Assembly: GCF_018390645.1 (NCBI RefSeq)
Contig: NZ_JAHBGC010000004.1
Coordinates: 196,994 to 260,993, forward strand
Length of the DNA: 64,000 bases
Source: Ancylobacter dichloromethanicus
GTDB lineage: Bacteria > Pseudomonadota > Alphaproteobacteria > Rhizobiales > Xanthobacteraceae
Direction of reading: 5' to 3'
Shown here: positions 42,475-51,052 of the stretch, piece after piece
How the letters are laid out: every line of letters begins with the position of its first letter
How positions within the stretch are numbered: position 1 is the first letter of the stretch
Notes under the pieces: generated by a model
What the model was told of the DNA's origin: nothing
Database searches by the model: none
Seen by the model: the letters and a program-made list of their open reading frames with translations, nothing else
Made by a program: the position numbers and the translations under genes

Positions 42475-43236
42475 ATGAGCGAAACCACGCGAAACCCCGT
42501 CATGATCGTCACCGGCGGCTCCAAGGGCATCGGCGCCGCCATCTCCCGGGCAGCCGGCGCGGCCGGCTACCGGGTCGCCCTCACTTACAAACATGACGCG
42601 GAGGGCGCCGAGGCGGTCGGGCGGGACATCGAGCGCGCCGGCGGAAAGGCGCTGGTGGTCAAGGCCGATGTCGCCGTCGAGGCCGATATCGTGGCGCTGT
42701 TCCAGGCCGTGGATTCCGCCTTCGGCGCTCCCGATGTGCTGGTGAACAATGCCGGCGGCGTCGGCCGTCTCGGCCGGGTCGAGGCGATCGAGGCCGCCAT
42801 GCTGGCCGAATTGCTGGCGATCAACGTCACCGGCACTTTCCTGTGCTGCCGCGAAGCGGTGCGGCGCATGTCGACCCGATCGGGCGGGCGCGGCGGGGTG
42901 ATCGTCAACCTGTCGTCCCTCGCCGCCACCCTCGGCGGTGCCGGCGAATGGGTGCACTACGCCGCTACCAAGGGCGCTATCGACAGCCTTACCATCGGGC
43001 TGGCCCGCGAGGTCGGGGCCGAGGGCATCCGCGTCGTCGCGGTCGCGCCCGGGCTGATCGAGACCGGGCTGCACGCCGCCGCCGGCGCCCCGGATCGGCT
43101 TTCCCGGCTGGGGCCGGGCGTGCCGCTGGGCCGGGCCGGAAAAGCCTCTGAAGTGGCGGCGGCGGTGATGTGGCTGGCCTCGCCGGCCGCCGCCTATATC
43201 ACCGCCGCCATCGTCCCGGTTGGCGGCGGGCGCTGA
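42475..43236 (+). CDS. Short-chain dehydrogenase/reductase (SDR) 2
   Basis: 253 residues. MIVTGGSKGIGAAISRAAG, LVNNAGGVG, Ser in VNLSSLAATLGGAGEW, catalytic HYAATK, and VAPGLIETGLHAAAG. Typical FabG-like NAD(P)-dependent SDR. It is the last gene of the cyclase operon. It likely interconverts a hydroxyl and keto group in the same pathway. Confidence 0.92.
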   Translation: MSETTRNPVMIVTGGSKGIGAAISRAAGAAGYRVALTYKHDAEGAEAVGRDIERAGGKALVVKADVAVEADIVALFQAVDSAFGAPDVLVNNAGGVGRLGRVEAIEAAMLAELLAINVTGTFLCCREAVRRMSTRSGGRGGVIVNLSSLAATLGGAGEWVHYAATKGAIDSLTIGLAREVGAEGIRVVAVAPGLIETGLHAAAGAPDRLSRLGPGVPLGRAGKASEVAAAVMWLASPAAAYITAAIVPVGGGR

Positions 43237-43335
43237 CGCGGAAGTGATCCGGCGGGTCCTGGCGCAAATACACTGGCAGACCACCGGATCCGCGACCCGC
43301 AACAACGCGAAAGCCTATCCGATCATCCAACTTCG

Positions 43336-43374
43336 TTGACATGATCGAAAATCTAGAGAATTATCTACCGATAA
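43336..43374 (+). promoter_or_regulatory. Set B promoter-operator of the NitT/TauT-type ABC operon
   Basis: TTGACA (43336-43341), 17-bp spacer, AATTAT (43359-43364), overlapped by TTATC-TACC-GATAA (43361-43374). This is the same arrangement as at 39178-39219. It lies in the 296-bp gap after the SDR gene; start codon at 43533. Repressor binding here would block polymerase. Confidence 0.75.
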
Positions 43375-43532
43375 ATAAGGGACCGGAACCGCAGCTCCAA
43401 AGAGCGCAAAACCGGAACGCCAGACGACCGACAGACCCTCCTGAGCGTCTGTGACAGGCGACCAGGGCGAGATATCGGACGTACCCAACAAAAGCATCGT
43501 GGCATCGACCGCGAGCAAGGGAGAATACGACC

Positions 43533-44564
43533 ATGGCTATCAGAAAGGGCGCCCTGGCGCTCGCGACCGCGCTTGCCGCCGCGCTTCTCACCGTCGCCTC
43601 GCCGCACACCGCCAGCGCCGACCCGGTCAATATCCGCATCGGCTGGTCGACCATGCCGGGCCACCTCATCCCGGTGCTCTACAGCAAGCCCGACATCCTC
43701 AAGCATTACGGCAAGAGCTACACCGTCGAGCCGATCCGCTTCCGCGGCAGCTCCCCGCAGATCACCGCCATGGCGGCCAACGAGATCGACATGGCGGCGT
43801 TCGGGCCGCTGGTTCTGGCGCTGGCGGTCAACAATGCCCGCCTCGACGTCAAGGTGGTGGCCGACATCATCCAGGACGGCGTCGACGGCTACCACTCCGA
43901 GACCTTTCTGGTCCGCGCCGATTCCGGCATCGACAAGATCGAGGACATGAAGGGCAAGCGGATCGGCACCAACGCCATCGGCTCCGCCTCCGACACCGCC
44001 ATCCGCGCCATGTTCCGCGCCAAGGGCATGAGGGACAAGCGCGACTTCACCATGGTGGAAGTCGCCTTCCCGAACATCCCGCCGATGATCGACGAGGGCA
44101 AGCTCGACCTCGGCACCGTGCTCCAGCCGATGTCGAAACAGTTGATCGCCAGCGGCAAGTACAAGGTGCTGTTCACCTCCAAGGACGCGATGGGCCCCTC
44201 GCAACTGGTCTTCCTCACCGCCAATGGCAAGTTCCTCGAGGCCAACCGCACCGCGCTGATGGACTTCTTCGAGGATCATGTGCGGGCGGTGCGCTGGTTC
44301 ACCGACCCGAAGAACCGCACCGAGGCGGTGAAGATCATCGCCGACTTCATGCAGCAATCGCCCGACACGCTGACCCACCTCTTCACCAAGGAAGACTATT
44401 TCCGCGACCCGTTCATGATCCCCAACGTCAAGGCGATCCAGGAAAGCATCGACATCGCGGTGGAACTGGGCCTGTCGCCCACCGGCATCACCGTCGATCC
44501 CAACTACGTCGATCTGAGCTTCGTCGAGGAGGCCAAGCGCCGCATCGAGGCCGGCGCGCAATGA
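43533..44564 (+). CDS. NitT/TauT-type ABC transporter binding protein (NMT1/SsuA-like)
   Basis: 343 residues. Signal peptide ends near ASA (29); then [81 protein letters not shown], the NMT1/SsuA fold. It binds a small organic compound (sulfonate, nitrile, pyrimidine or aromatic in known relatives). It is the first gene of a four-gene importer operon and overlaps the ATPase gene (ATGA). Confidence 0.9.
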   Translation: MAIRKGALALATALAAALLTVASPHTASADPVNIRIGWSTMPGHLIPVLYSKPDILKHYGKSYTVEPIRFRGSSPQITAMAANEIDMAAFGPLVLALAVNNARLDVKVVADIIQDGVDGYHSETFLVRADSGIDKIEDMKGKRIGTNAIGSASDTAIRAMFRAKGMRDKRDFTMVEVAFPNIPPMIDEGKLDLGTVLQPMSKQLIASGKYKVLFTSKDAMGPSQLVFLTANGKFLEANRTALMDFFEDHVRAVRWFTDPKNRTEAVKIIADFMQQSPDTLTHLFTKEDYFRDPFMIPNVKAIQESIDIAVELGLSPTGITVDPNYVDLSFVEEAKRRIEAGAQ

Positions 44565-45379
44565 GGGCCGCGAGCGCGCAGAGGATGGAGGATGCCGCGA
44601 CCGGCATCGCCATCCGGAATGTCTCGCACAGCTACGGCCCGGCGGGGCATGGGGTCCTGGCGCTGGACCGCATCAGCCTCGACATCGGCGATTGCGAGTT
44701 CCACTGCCTGCTCGGGCCATCCGGCTGCGGCAAGAGCACGCTGCTCTATCTGCTCGGCGGCTTCATCCCGGTGCAAAGCGGGCAGATCGTCACCCCCAAG
44801 GGGGTGGTGACCGGGCCGGGGCCGGACCGCAGCATCGTGTTCCAGAACTTCGCCCTGTTCCCGTGGAAGACGGTGCGCGACAACGTGCTGTACGGGCTCA
44901 AGAAGGCGGGTTTCGCCGCCGACGAGCGGGCCCGCCGGGCGCAGGAATACATCGATCTGGTGCATCTCACCGGCTTCGAGGATTCCTATCCCTCGCAGCT
45001 TTCCGGCGGCATGCAGCAGCGCGCCGCCATCGCCCGCACGCTGGCGGTCGATCCGCGCATCCTGCTGATGGACGAGCCGTTCGGCGCGCTCGACGCGCAG
45101 ACGCGGCGGGTGATGCAGGAAGAGTTGCGGGCGATCTGGCGGCGCAGCCGCAAGACCGTGGTGTTCGTCACCCATGACGTGCAGGAGGCGGTGTTCCTCG
45201 CCGACCGGATCTCGATCATGAGCGCCCGTCCCGGCCGCATCGAGCACATCATCGACGTTGACCTGCCCAAGGATCGCGGCGAGGAAATCCTGGAGGACAG
45301 CCAGTTCATCCAGCTCAGCGAGCAGATATGGCGGCTGGTGCGCGAACAGGCCATCGCCGCGACGCGGGGGGCGCACTGA
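44561..45379 (+). CDS. NitT/TauT-type ABC transporter ATPase
   Basis: 272 residues. Walker [19 protein letters not shown]-loop [16 protein letters not shown], signature [15 protein letters not shown], Walker [18 protein letters not shown] and H-loop FVTHDVQEA, as in SsuB/TauB. The start overlaps the binding-protein stop; its stop overlaps the next ATG by one base. A later in-frame ATG at 44585 is also possible. Confidence 0.93.
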   Translation: MRAASAQRMEDAATGIAIRNVSHSYGPAGHGVLALDRISLDIGDCEFHCLLGPSGCGKSTLLYLLGGFIPVQSGQIVTPKGVVTGPGPDRSIVFQNFALFPWKTVRDNVLYGLKKAGFAADERARRAQEYIDLVHLTGFEDSYPSQLSGGMQQRAAIARTLAVDPRILLMDEPFGALDAQTRRVMQEELRAIWRRSRKTVVFVTHDVQEAVFLADRISIMSARPGRIEHIIDVDLPKDRGEEILEDSQFIQLSEQIWRLVREQAIAATRGAH

Positions 45380-46182
45380 TGGCGGCAACCGCTCCCGCGC
45401 CGATGCCGTCCGCCGGCTCCCCGCGCCTCTACCATCTCGCCGGCACGCTGCTGCGCTATGCGCCGGTAGCGGTGCTGTTCATCGTCTGGGACCTGCTCGG
45501 GCGCACCGGGCTGATCTCGCGGCAGATGCTGCCCGACCTGGCCGACATCTTCAGCGCCTTCACCACCATGCTGCTCAGTGGCGACCTGCTCTACAACTCC
45601 GCCCGCTCGATCAGCCGCGCGGCGACCGGGCTGGGCCTTGCCGTGGTGATCGGCATCGGCGCCGGCCTGCTGATGGCCTCGTTCCGTCCCGTGCGCCTGA
45701 TCGTCAACCCGATCGTGCAACTGTTCTACCCGATGCCGAAATCGGCGCTGATCCCGGTGGTGATGATCTGGCTCGGCCTCGGCGACAGTTCCAAGATCCT
45801 GCTGATCTTCCTCGGCTGCCTGCTCCCCGTCGTCGTCGGTACCTATAATGGCGCCAAGGGCGTGAACCCCTTCCTGCTGTGGTCGGCCGCGAGCCTGGGC
45901 GCTTCGCGGGCGCAGGTGATGCGCGAGGTGGTGCTGCCGGCGGCGATGCCGGACATCCTCAATGGCTGCCGCACCGCGCTGGCCTTCTCGTTCATCCTGA
46001 TGGTCTCGTCGGAATTCGTCATCGCCACCGACGGCGTCGGCTACATGATCTCCTCGCTCGGCGATGGCGGGCTGTATCCCGCCATGTTCGCCGCCATCTT
46101 CTTCGTTGCCGCCATCGGCTTCGCCGCCGACCGCCTCTATGCGGCGCTGGTGCGTCGGCTGCTGCGCTGGAGGGAGGCGTGA
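45379..46182 (+). CDS. NitT/TauT-type ABC transporter permease 1
   Basis: 267 residues with six helices and the coupling loop AASLGASRAQVMREVVLPAAMPDILNGCRTAL. It has FYPMPKSALIPVVMIWLGLGDSSKILLIFLG, typical of SsuC/TauC. It is coupled to both neighbours by one-base overlaps. Most systems of this class use a permease homodimer; here a second different permease gene follows. Confidence 0.92.
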   Translation: MAATAPAPMPSAGSPRLYHLAGTLLRYAPVAVLFIVWDLLGRTGLISRQMLPDLADIFSAFTTMLLSGDLLYNSARSISRAATGLGLAVVIGIGAGLLMASFRPVRLIVNPIVQLFYPMPKSALIPVVMIWLGLGDSSKILLIFLGCLLPVVVGTYNGAKGVNPFLLWSAASLGASRAQVMREVVLPAAMPDILNGCRTALAFSFILMVSSEFVIATDGVGYMISSLGDGGLYPAMFAAIFFVAAIGFAADRLYAALVRRLLRWREA

Positions 46183-47015
46183 TGACCATGTCCCATGTCG
46201 GACCCGCCACCAAGGGCGCTGCTCCCGCGCCGGCACCGCGCCGTCACATCGCCCCCCGCACGGTGGACACGCTGGTGCAGGTGTCGGTGATCGTCGCGCT
46301 GGCGGCGTTCTGGGAGTTCGGGGCCCGCTTCGGCGCGCTCAACCCGTTCCTTCTGCCGCCGCTCAGCACCGTTCTGGTGCGGTTGTGGACCGACCTCCTG
46401 TCGGGCGTCGTGCTGGTCGATCTGGGGCTGACGCTCTATCGCGCCCTCAGCGGCTTCCTCATCGCCGCGCTCATCGGCATCCCGCTCGGCATTGTGATGT
46501 CGCGCTCGAAGGCGGTGCGCTGGTTCTTCGACCCGCTGATTTCGGTCGGCTTCCCGATGCCGAAGATCGCCTTCCTGCCGATCTTCATCCTGTGGTTCGA
46601 TATCTACGACACCTCGAAGATCATCATGGTGGCGTTCTCCTGCTTCTTCCCCATCGTGGCGGCGACCTATGCCGGCACCACGGCGCTGGACAAATGGCCG
46701 ATCTGGTCGGCACGCTCGTTCGGCGCCAGGGAACACGAGATCCTGTGGGAGGTGCACCTGCCGATGGCGCTGCCGCAGATTCTCACCGGGCTGCAGGTGG
46801 CGCTGCCCGTCGGCATGATCACCACCGTGGTCACCGAGATGCTGATGGGCGGGCGCGGCATCGGCGGCGCGATGATCACCGCCGGACGCTTCGCCGATTC
46901 GGTCGGGGTGTTCGCCGGCATCGTCGAGGTGATCATTCTCGGCTTCGTCGTCGTCAAAAGCCTTGAATATCTGCGCGCCCGCCTGCTCATCTGGCATCCC
47001 GAGACCCGCCGCTGA
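46182..47015 (+). CDS. NitT/TauT-type ABC transporter permease 2
   Basis: 277 residues; six helices; SVGFPMPKIAFLPIFILWFDIYDTSKIIMVAFSCFFPIVAATYAGTTALDKWPIWSARSFGAREHEILWEVHLPMALPQILTGLQVALP. It is clearly homologous but not identical to permease 1, implying a heterodimeric channel. ATG 46182 overlaps the previous stop; ATG 46188 is an alternative. Confidence 0.92.
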   Translation: MTMSHVGPATKGAAPAPAPRRHIAPRTVDTLVQVSVIVALAAFWEFGARFGALNPFLLPPLSTVLVRLWTDLLSGVVLVDLGLTLYRALSGFLIAALIGIPLGIVMSRSKAVRWFFDPLISVGFPMPKIAFLPIFILWFDIYDTSKIIMVAFSCFFPIVAATYAGTTALDKWPIWSARSFGAREHEILWEVHLPMALPQILTGLQVALPVGMITTVVTEMLMGGRGIGGAMITAGRFADSVGVFAGIVEVIILGFVVVKSLEYLRARLLIWHPETRR

Positions 47016-47025
47016 GAGTGAGGAC

Positions 47026-47760
47026 ATGCGCAGAAACGTGCCTGCGACGCTGATCCCCTATGGCGTCGACAACTGGTCGCCGGACCGCATCACGCTTTCC
47101 CGCTGGAACGAGGACGGCGTCGAGATCGCGGCGGACTTTCCGTTCGCCCTCGTCGATCGGTCGGGCGGCCCGCTGCGGCTGAACAATTGCGGGCTCGATC
47201 TGCCCGCCGCCGGCGCCTTCGAGGCCGAGGCCCCGCTGGCCGGGCGGCTGGCCGCGCATCTTGCCCGGCTGAGCGGCCAGTGGAACCTGATGGGCGCGCG
47301 TTTCGTCCAGCGCTATTTCGACTTCCTGGCCCACCGGATCGCGACCCATCGCGGCCAGCTGGAGGCGCGGCTGGCGCCGTTCGACGGGTTGTTTCGGGCC
47401 GAGGACTTCCTCTATTCCGCCCCGGTGCCGCTGCCGCGCGCCTTCCTGTACGCCCCGGAGCCGACGCCGGGGGCGCGGGGCGGGGCGGCGGACGATCTGG
47501 TCCAGGTCGATTTCGCGTTCTGGCTGGGCGACGCGATGCGCGCGGTGCTGCCGGCGCAGTCGACACTGCCGCCGGCCGCCACCCGGCGGCGCAAGGAGCG
47601 CCTTGCAGCCGCCGCCATCGCGGTTGTGACCTACGGCCCGGCGGACCTCGCGGACCCGCAGTTCGGCCTGTTCCACCGGCTTCTCGGGCCCGAGCTGAGC
47701 GCCTTCTGGGAAGGCGAGACGCTGCCCTGCGCGCCCGGCACCTCCGGCGGAGCGCTCTGA
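47026..47760 (+). CDS. Conserved-looking protein of unknown function after the ABC operon
   Basis: 244 residues. I do not recognise a domain. It starts MRRNVPATLIPYGVDNWSPDRITLSRWNEDG after GAGTGAGGAC, 10 bp after permease 2. It is soluble, with no signal peptide or membrane helix; rich in Ala, Leu, Arg and Pro. The segment VDFAFWLGDAMRAVLPAQSTLPPAATRRRKER is the most distinctive. Tight coupling to the importer suggests an enzyme or accessory factor for the imported compound. Confidence 0.7.
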   Translation: MRRNVPATLIPYGVDNWSPDRITLSRWNEDGVEIAADFPFALVDRSGGPLRLNNCGLDLPAAGAFEAEAPLAGRLAAHLARLSGQWNLMGARFVQRYFDFLAHRIATHRGQLEARLAPFDGLFRAEDFLYSAPVPLPRAFLYAPEPTPGARGGAADDLVQVDFAFWLGDAMRAVLPAQSTLPPAATRRRKERLAAAAIAVVTYGPADLADPQFGLFHRLLGPELSAFWEGETLPCAPGTSGGAL

Positions 47761-47775
47761 ACCGTCGCCCGGATG

Positions 47776-48645
47776 TCAGGCGGCGGTGCGGTACCAGGCG
47801 GCGATCTCCTCGCCGGTCATGATCGCGGTCTGCGCGCGCGCCAGCACATGGTCGAGCAGTTGCTCGAAATAGCCGATGCGGTGTGGCACGCCGGTGAGGT
47901 AGGGGTGGGTGCTGATCGCCATCACCCGGGCGTTCTGTTCGCCCTCCAGCCACAGGCGGTCGAACTGGTCGATGCAGCGGCGCATGAAGGCATCGGACGG
48001 CAGATGCTGCACCGCGTGGACCACGATGTCGTTGGTCTCCACCGAGTAGGGCACCGAGAGGATGGGGCCGTGCCGGGTGGAAAGCTCCAGCGGCAGGTCG
48101 TCGATCACCCAGTTCGCGACATAGCCGATGCCGGCCTGCGCCAGCAGGTCGAGCGTGTCCTCGTTCTCGGTCAGGCCCGGGCTTTCCCAGCCCGCCGGCG
48201 GCTTGCCGGTATAGGCGCGGATCGCCTCCACCGTGTCGGCGATCGCCTTCCGCTGGTCTTCCAGATGATGCATCGGCCGCTGGGTGAAGCCATGGCCCAT
48301 GAACTCCCAGCCGGCGTCGCGGGCGCCGCGCGCCACCCGCTCATAGGAATGGCAGACATTGCCGTTGACCGCGAAGGTCGCACGGATTCCACGCTTTTCC
48401 AGCGCCGCCAGCAGGCGCCAGAAGCCCACCCGCATGCCATATTCGTGCCACGCCCAGTTCGGCAGGTCGGGCATCAGCGGCTGGCCCATCGGCGCCGGCA
48501 GCACCGTGCGCGGCAGGGTGCGCTCGATCGACCATTCCTCGACATTGACGATGACCCACACCGCAACCCGCGCCTCGTTCGGCAGATGCAGCCGGGGTCG
48601 ATCCACGAACGCCTGATAGGGCGCGCGGTCGCTCAGTACAGCCAT
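47776..48645 (-). CDS. Polysaccharide-deacetylase-family amidohydrolase (PuuE/allantoinase-like)
   Basis: 289 residues of the NodB-homology family, in the branch of PuuE-type allantoinases: VWVIVNVEEWS replaces the sugar-deacetylase TFDDG motif, and WEFMGHGFTQRPMHHLEDQRKAI carries the His ligands. It cleaves C-N bonds of cyclic amides in known relatives. It is convergent with the ABC operon (15 bp between stops). It fits a pathway opening an N-heterocycle, which is inference. Confidence 0.85.
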   Translation of the reverse strand: MAVLSDRAPYQAFVDRPRLHLPNEARVAVWVIVNVEEWSIERTLPRTVLPAPMGQPLMPDLPNWAWHEYGMRVGFWRLLAALEKRGIRATFAVNGNVCHSYERVARGARDAGWEFMGHGFTQRPMHHLEDQRKAIADTVEAIRAYTGKPPAGWESPGLTENEDTLDLLAQAGIGYVANWVIDDLPLELSTRHGPILSVPYSVETNDIVVHAVQHLPSDAFMRRCIDQFDRLWLEGEQNARVMAISTHPYLTGVPHRIGYFEQLLDHVLARAQTAIMTGEEIAAWYRTAA

Positions 48646-49016
48646 TTCCGGTTTCCACTCAACGAAAGGGGAGATACGACGAAGCAGACGGCTTCGCCGA
48701 TCCTCATGCAGGCCCGTGTCGCGCGCGAGGCGCGCTGGTCATTTCTGCGGATCGCATTCGGTATTATGTATAATGTACCCAGATCCAAGGATAATGGCGC
48801 ATTTCCTCAGGTAGCATTTGAACGTAGCGACGACTTTCTCCGCAGACATTGGCGTTCTCCCTGCGTTTTATTTTCGTCATCCTATCATCGGGACTGTCTT
48901 CCACTCAATCAAAGCGGCCTCACATCCGGCGGAAGCACGCTCCCACCGGAGGCGGGCCGAAGGCACGCGCGAGGCCACCGCGGACGACGCCGGCCTAGCG
49001 TCCGCCGAGTTTGGCG
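48646..49016. other. Non-coding gap upstream of the deacetylase gene
   Basis: 371 bp. A short AT-rich island at 48761-48780 includes TATAAT (48769-48774) within tandem TTATGTA-TAATGTA and is the probable promoter zone of the minus-strand deacetylase gene or of an unannotated plus-strand transcript. No convincing gene is present. No set A, B or C motif was found. Confidence 0.45.
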
Positions 49017-50333
49017 TCAGCCGACCTTGGCGGCCGCGGTGGCGTAGGCGACATTGCGCCCGCCATAGCGGCGCACCCGCACATTGGCCTGCTCGGCATG
49101 GCCGAGAAAACCTTCCAGCACGCAGAGCCGCGAGCAGTATTCGCCCATCATCGCGCTCGCCGCGTCGCTGGTGACCTTCTGGTAGGTGCAGGTCTTGATG
49201 AACTTGCCGACCCACAGCCCGCCCGTATAGCGCGCCGCTTTCCGGGTCGGCAGCGTGTGGTTGGTGCCGATCACCTTGTCGCCATAGGCCACATTGGTGC
49301 GCGGCCCCAGGAACAGCGCGCCGTAATTGCGCATATTGGCGAGGAAATAGTCCGGGTCCGCGGTCATCACCTGCACATGCTCGGAGGCGATGCGGTCGGC
49401 CTCGCGCACCATCTCCTCCAGGCCGTCGCAGACGATCACCTCGCCGAAATCACGCCACGCGGCGCGGGCGATCTCGGCAGTCGGCAGGATCGTCAGCAGG
49501 CGGTCGATCTCCGCCAGGGTGGCGCGGGCCAGCTTCTCCGAGGTCGTCAGCAGCACGGCCGGCGAGGTCGGGCCGTGCTCGGCCTGACCCAGCAGGTCGG
49601 TCGCGCAGATCTCGGCGTCGACGCTGTCATCGGCGATCACCAGCGTCTCGGTGGGGCCGGCGAACAGGTCGATGCCGACCCGGCCGTAGAGCTGGCGCTT
49701 GGCTTCCGCCACGAAGGCGTTGCCCGGCCCGACCAGCATGTCGACAGGGGCGATGGTCTCGGTCCCCAGCGCCATCGCCGCCACCGCCTGCACGCCGCCC
49801 AGCACCAGTATCTCGTCGGCGCCGGCCAGATGCATCGCGGCCACGATGGCCGGGTGCGGGCCGTTCCGGAAGGGAGGTGCCGCCGCCACCACGCTGCGCA
49901 CGCCGGCGACCTTGGCGGTCACCACGCTCATATGCGCGGAGGCGACCATGGGATATTTGCCGCCGGGCACATAGCAGCCGACGCGGTCGACCGGCACGTT
50001 CCTGTGGCCCAGAACCACGCCCGGAAGCGTCTCGACCTCGAGGTCGACCAGGCAGGCGCGCTGCTTTTCCGCGAAATTGCGCACCTGCGCCTGGGCGAAC
50101 CGGATGTCGTCGAGATCGGCCTTCGACACCTTGGAGAGCGCCGCCTCGATGTCCTGTTCGGAGAGCCGGAAGCACTCCGGCGACCAGGTATCGAAGCGCT
50201 CGGAATAGCGGCGGACGGCGGCATCGCCATCGGCCTCGATCTCCTGCAGGATCTGCTCGACAGTGGCGCGAACCTTCGCGTCGTCGCTGGCGCGCTCGCT
50301 GGCCGAGCGTGCCGTCTTCAAGTGACGGGCCAT
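49017..50333 (-). CDS. Histidinol-dehydrogenase-family dehydrogenase (not biosynthetic HisD by context)
   Basis: 438 residues, full-length HisD fold. [78 protein letters not shown] (zinc Gln/His), GTNHTLPT and GHAEQANVR (His) are kept. The segment [20 protein letters not shown] is unlike biosynthetic HisD and typical of catabolic relatives such as the sulfopropanediol dehydrogenase HpsN. No his genes are nearby. ATG 50333 has GGAGGAG; an adjacent GTG at 50336 is possible. Confidence 0.88.
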   Translation of the reverse strand: MARHLKTARSASERASDDAKVRATVEQILQEIEADGDAAVRRYSERFDTWSPECFRLSEQDIEAALSKVSKADLDDIRFAQAQVRNFAEKQRACLVDLEVETLPGVVLGHRNVPVDRVGCYVPGGKYPMVASAHMSVVTAKVAGVRSVVAAAPPFRNGPHPAIVAAMHLAGADEILVLGGVQAVAAMALGTETIAPVDMLVGPGNAFVAEAKRQLYGRVGIDLFAGPTETLVIADDSVDAEICATDLLGQAEHGPTSPAVLLTTSEKLARATLAEIDRLLTILPTAEIARAAWRDFGEVIVCDGLEEMVREADRIASEHVQVMTADPDYFLANMRNYGALFLGPRTNVAYGDKVIGTNHTLPTRKAARYTGGLWVGKFIKTCTYQKVTSDAASAMMGEYCSRLCVLEGFLGHAEQANVRVRRYGGRNVAYATAAAKVG

Positions 50334-50430
50334 CACATCTCCTCCCGGCGCGACCGCTGCGAGGATCGGGCGCCCTCGCTTCCGGATCGGCCTTGTCGAG
50401 CGCTGTTGAATGTGGCGCAGCGCTCTATTA

Positions 50431-50444
50431 TTTATCGAGTGAAA
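50431..50444 (-). promoter_or_regulatory. Degraded set B site before the HisD-family gene
   Basis: TTATC-GAGT-GAAAA (50431-50444) matches TTATC-N4-GATAA at 9 of 10 fixed positions. It lies about 100 bp before the minus-strand HisD-family start in the divergent region 50334-50550 shared with the VOC gene. Confidence 0.45.
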
Positions 50445-50491
50445 ACTTAAGCGGTCATCCTGTCAAGAGCGGCGCGGCCGCCGCCGCCGGC

Positions 50492-50534
50492 TTGCCAGGT
50501 GCCGTCAACAAGAATAATTATCGTTCGATAATTA
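50492..50534 (+). promoter_or_regulatory. Set B promoter-operator of the VOC-monooxygenase-TetR operon
   Basis: TTGCCA (50492-50497), 17-bp spacer, TAATTA (50515-50520), overlapped by TAATTATCG-TT-CGATAATTA (50515-50534), a dyad with 9-bp arms containing TTATC-GTTC-GATAA. RBS AAAGGAG and ATG 50551 follow at once, so the transcript leader must be very short. Confidence 0.75.
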
Positions 50535-50550
50535 AAAAGGAGCGACGCCA

Positions 50551-51033
50551 ATGAAAGCCACCGGCCTCAACCATCTGTCGATCGGCGCCAGCGATGTCGA
50601 CGCATCGGTTCGCTTCTATGTCGAGATGTTCGGCATGGAGATCATCCCGACCTACAATTTCGGCTTCCGCACCCAGTATCTGCGCTGCGGCGACCAGCAG
50701 GTGCACATCTTCGCGCTGCCGGACGCGATACCGGCCTACCAGCACTTCGCCCTCGACGTCGACGACTTCATGGCGGTGTATGAGCGCGCGAAGGAGCGCG
50801 ACCTCATCGACCACAAGACTTTCGGCAACGGCGTCAACGAGATGCCCGACGGCACCGTGCAGCTCTATCTGCGCGACCCCGGCGGCAACCTCGTCGAGGT
50901 CGACTGGCCGGAAGTGGCGACGCTCGACACCGCGCGCCTGCCCGAGCTGAAGCGCCTTGCCGACCGTTTCGAGCAGGTCGGCGAGAACCTCGACGCCACG
51001 CTCTATCTCGGCCGCAAACGCGGCCGGGCGTGA
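50551..51033 (+). CDS. VOC-family (glyoxalase/extradiol dioxygenase-like) protein
   Basis: 160 residues, a single vicinal-oxygen-chelate domain. Likely metal ligands are H8 (GLNHLSIG), H65 (YQHFALDV) and E116 (GGNLVEVDW). It has a C-terminal tail (about 122-160) of charged helix. It may be a ring-cleaving oxygenase, isomerase or lyase. It is first in an operon with a flavin monooxygenase and a TetR regulator, under a set B operator. Confidence 0.88.
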   Translation: MKATGLNHLSIGASDVDASVRFYVEMFGMEIIPTYNFGFRTQYLRCGDQQVHIFALPDAIPAYQHFALDVDDFMAVYERAKERDLIDHKTFGNGVNEMPDGTVQLYLRDPGGNLVEVDWPEVATLDTARLPELKRLADRFEQVGENLDATLYLGRKRGRA

Positions 51034-51052
51034 ACCACCAAGGGAGCACGCC

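Noticed and set aside
49017-50333. Calling this gene biosynthetic hisD
   Set aside because: No his operon context, and its C-terminal segment resembles catabolic relatives; the product is therefore named only at family level.
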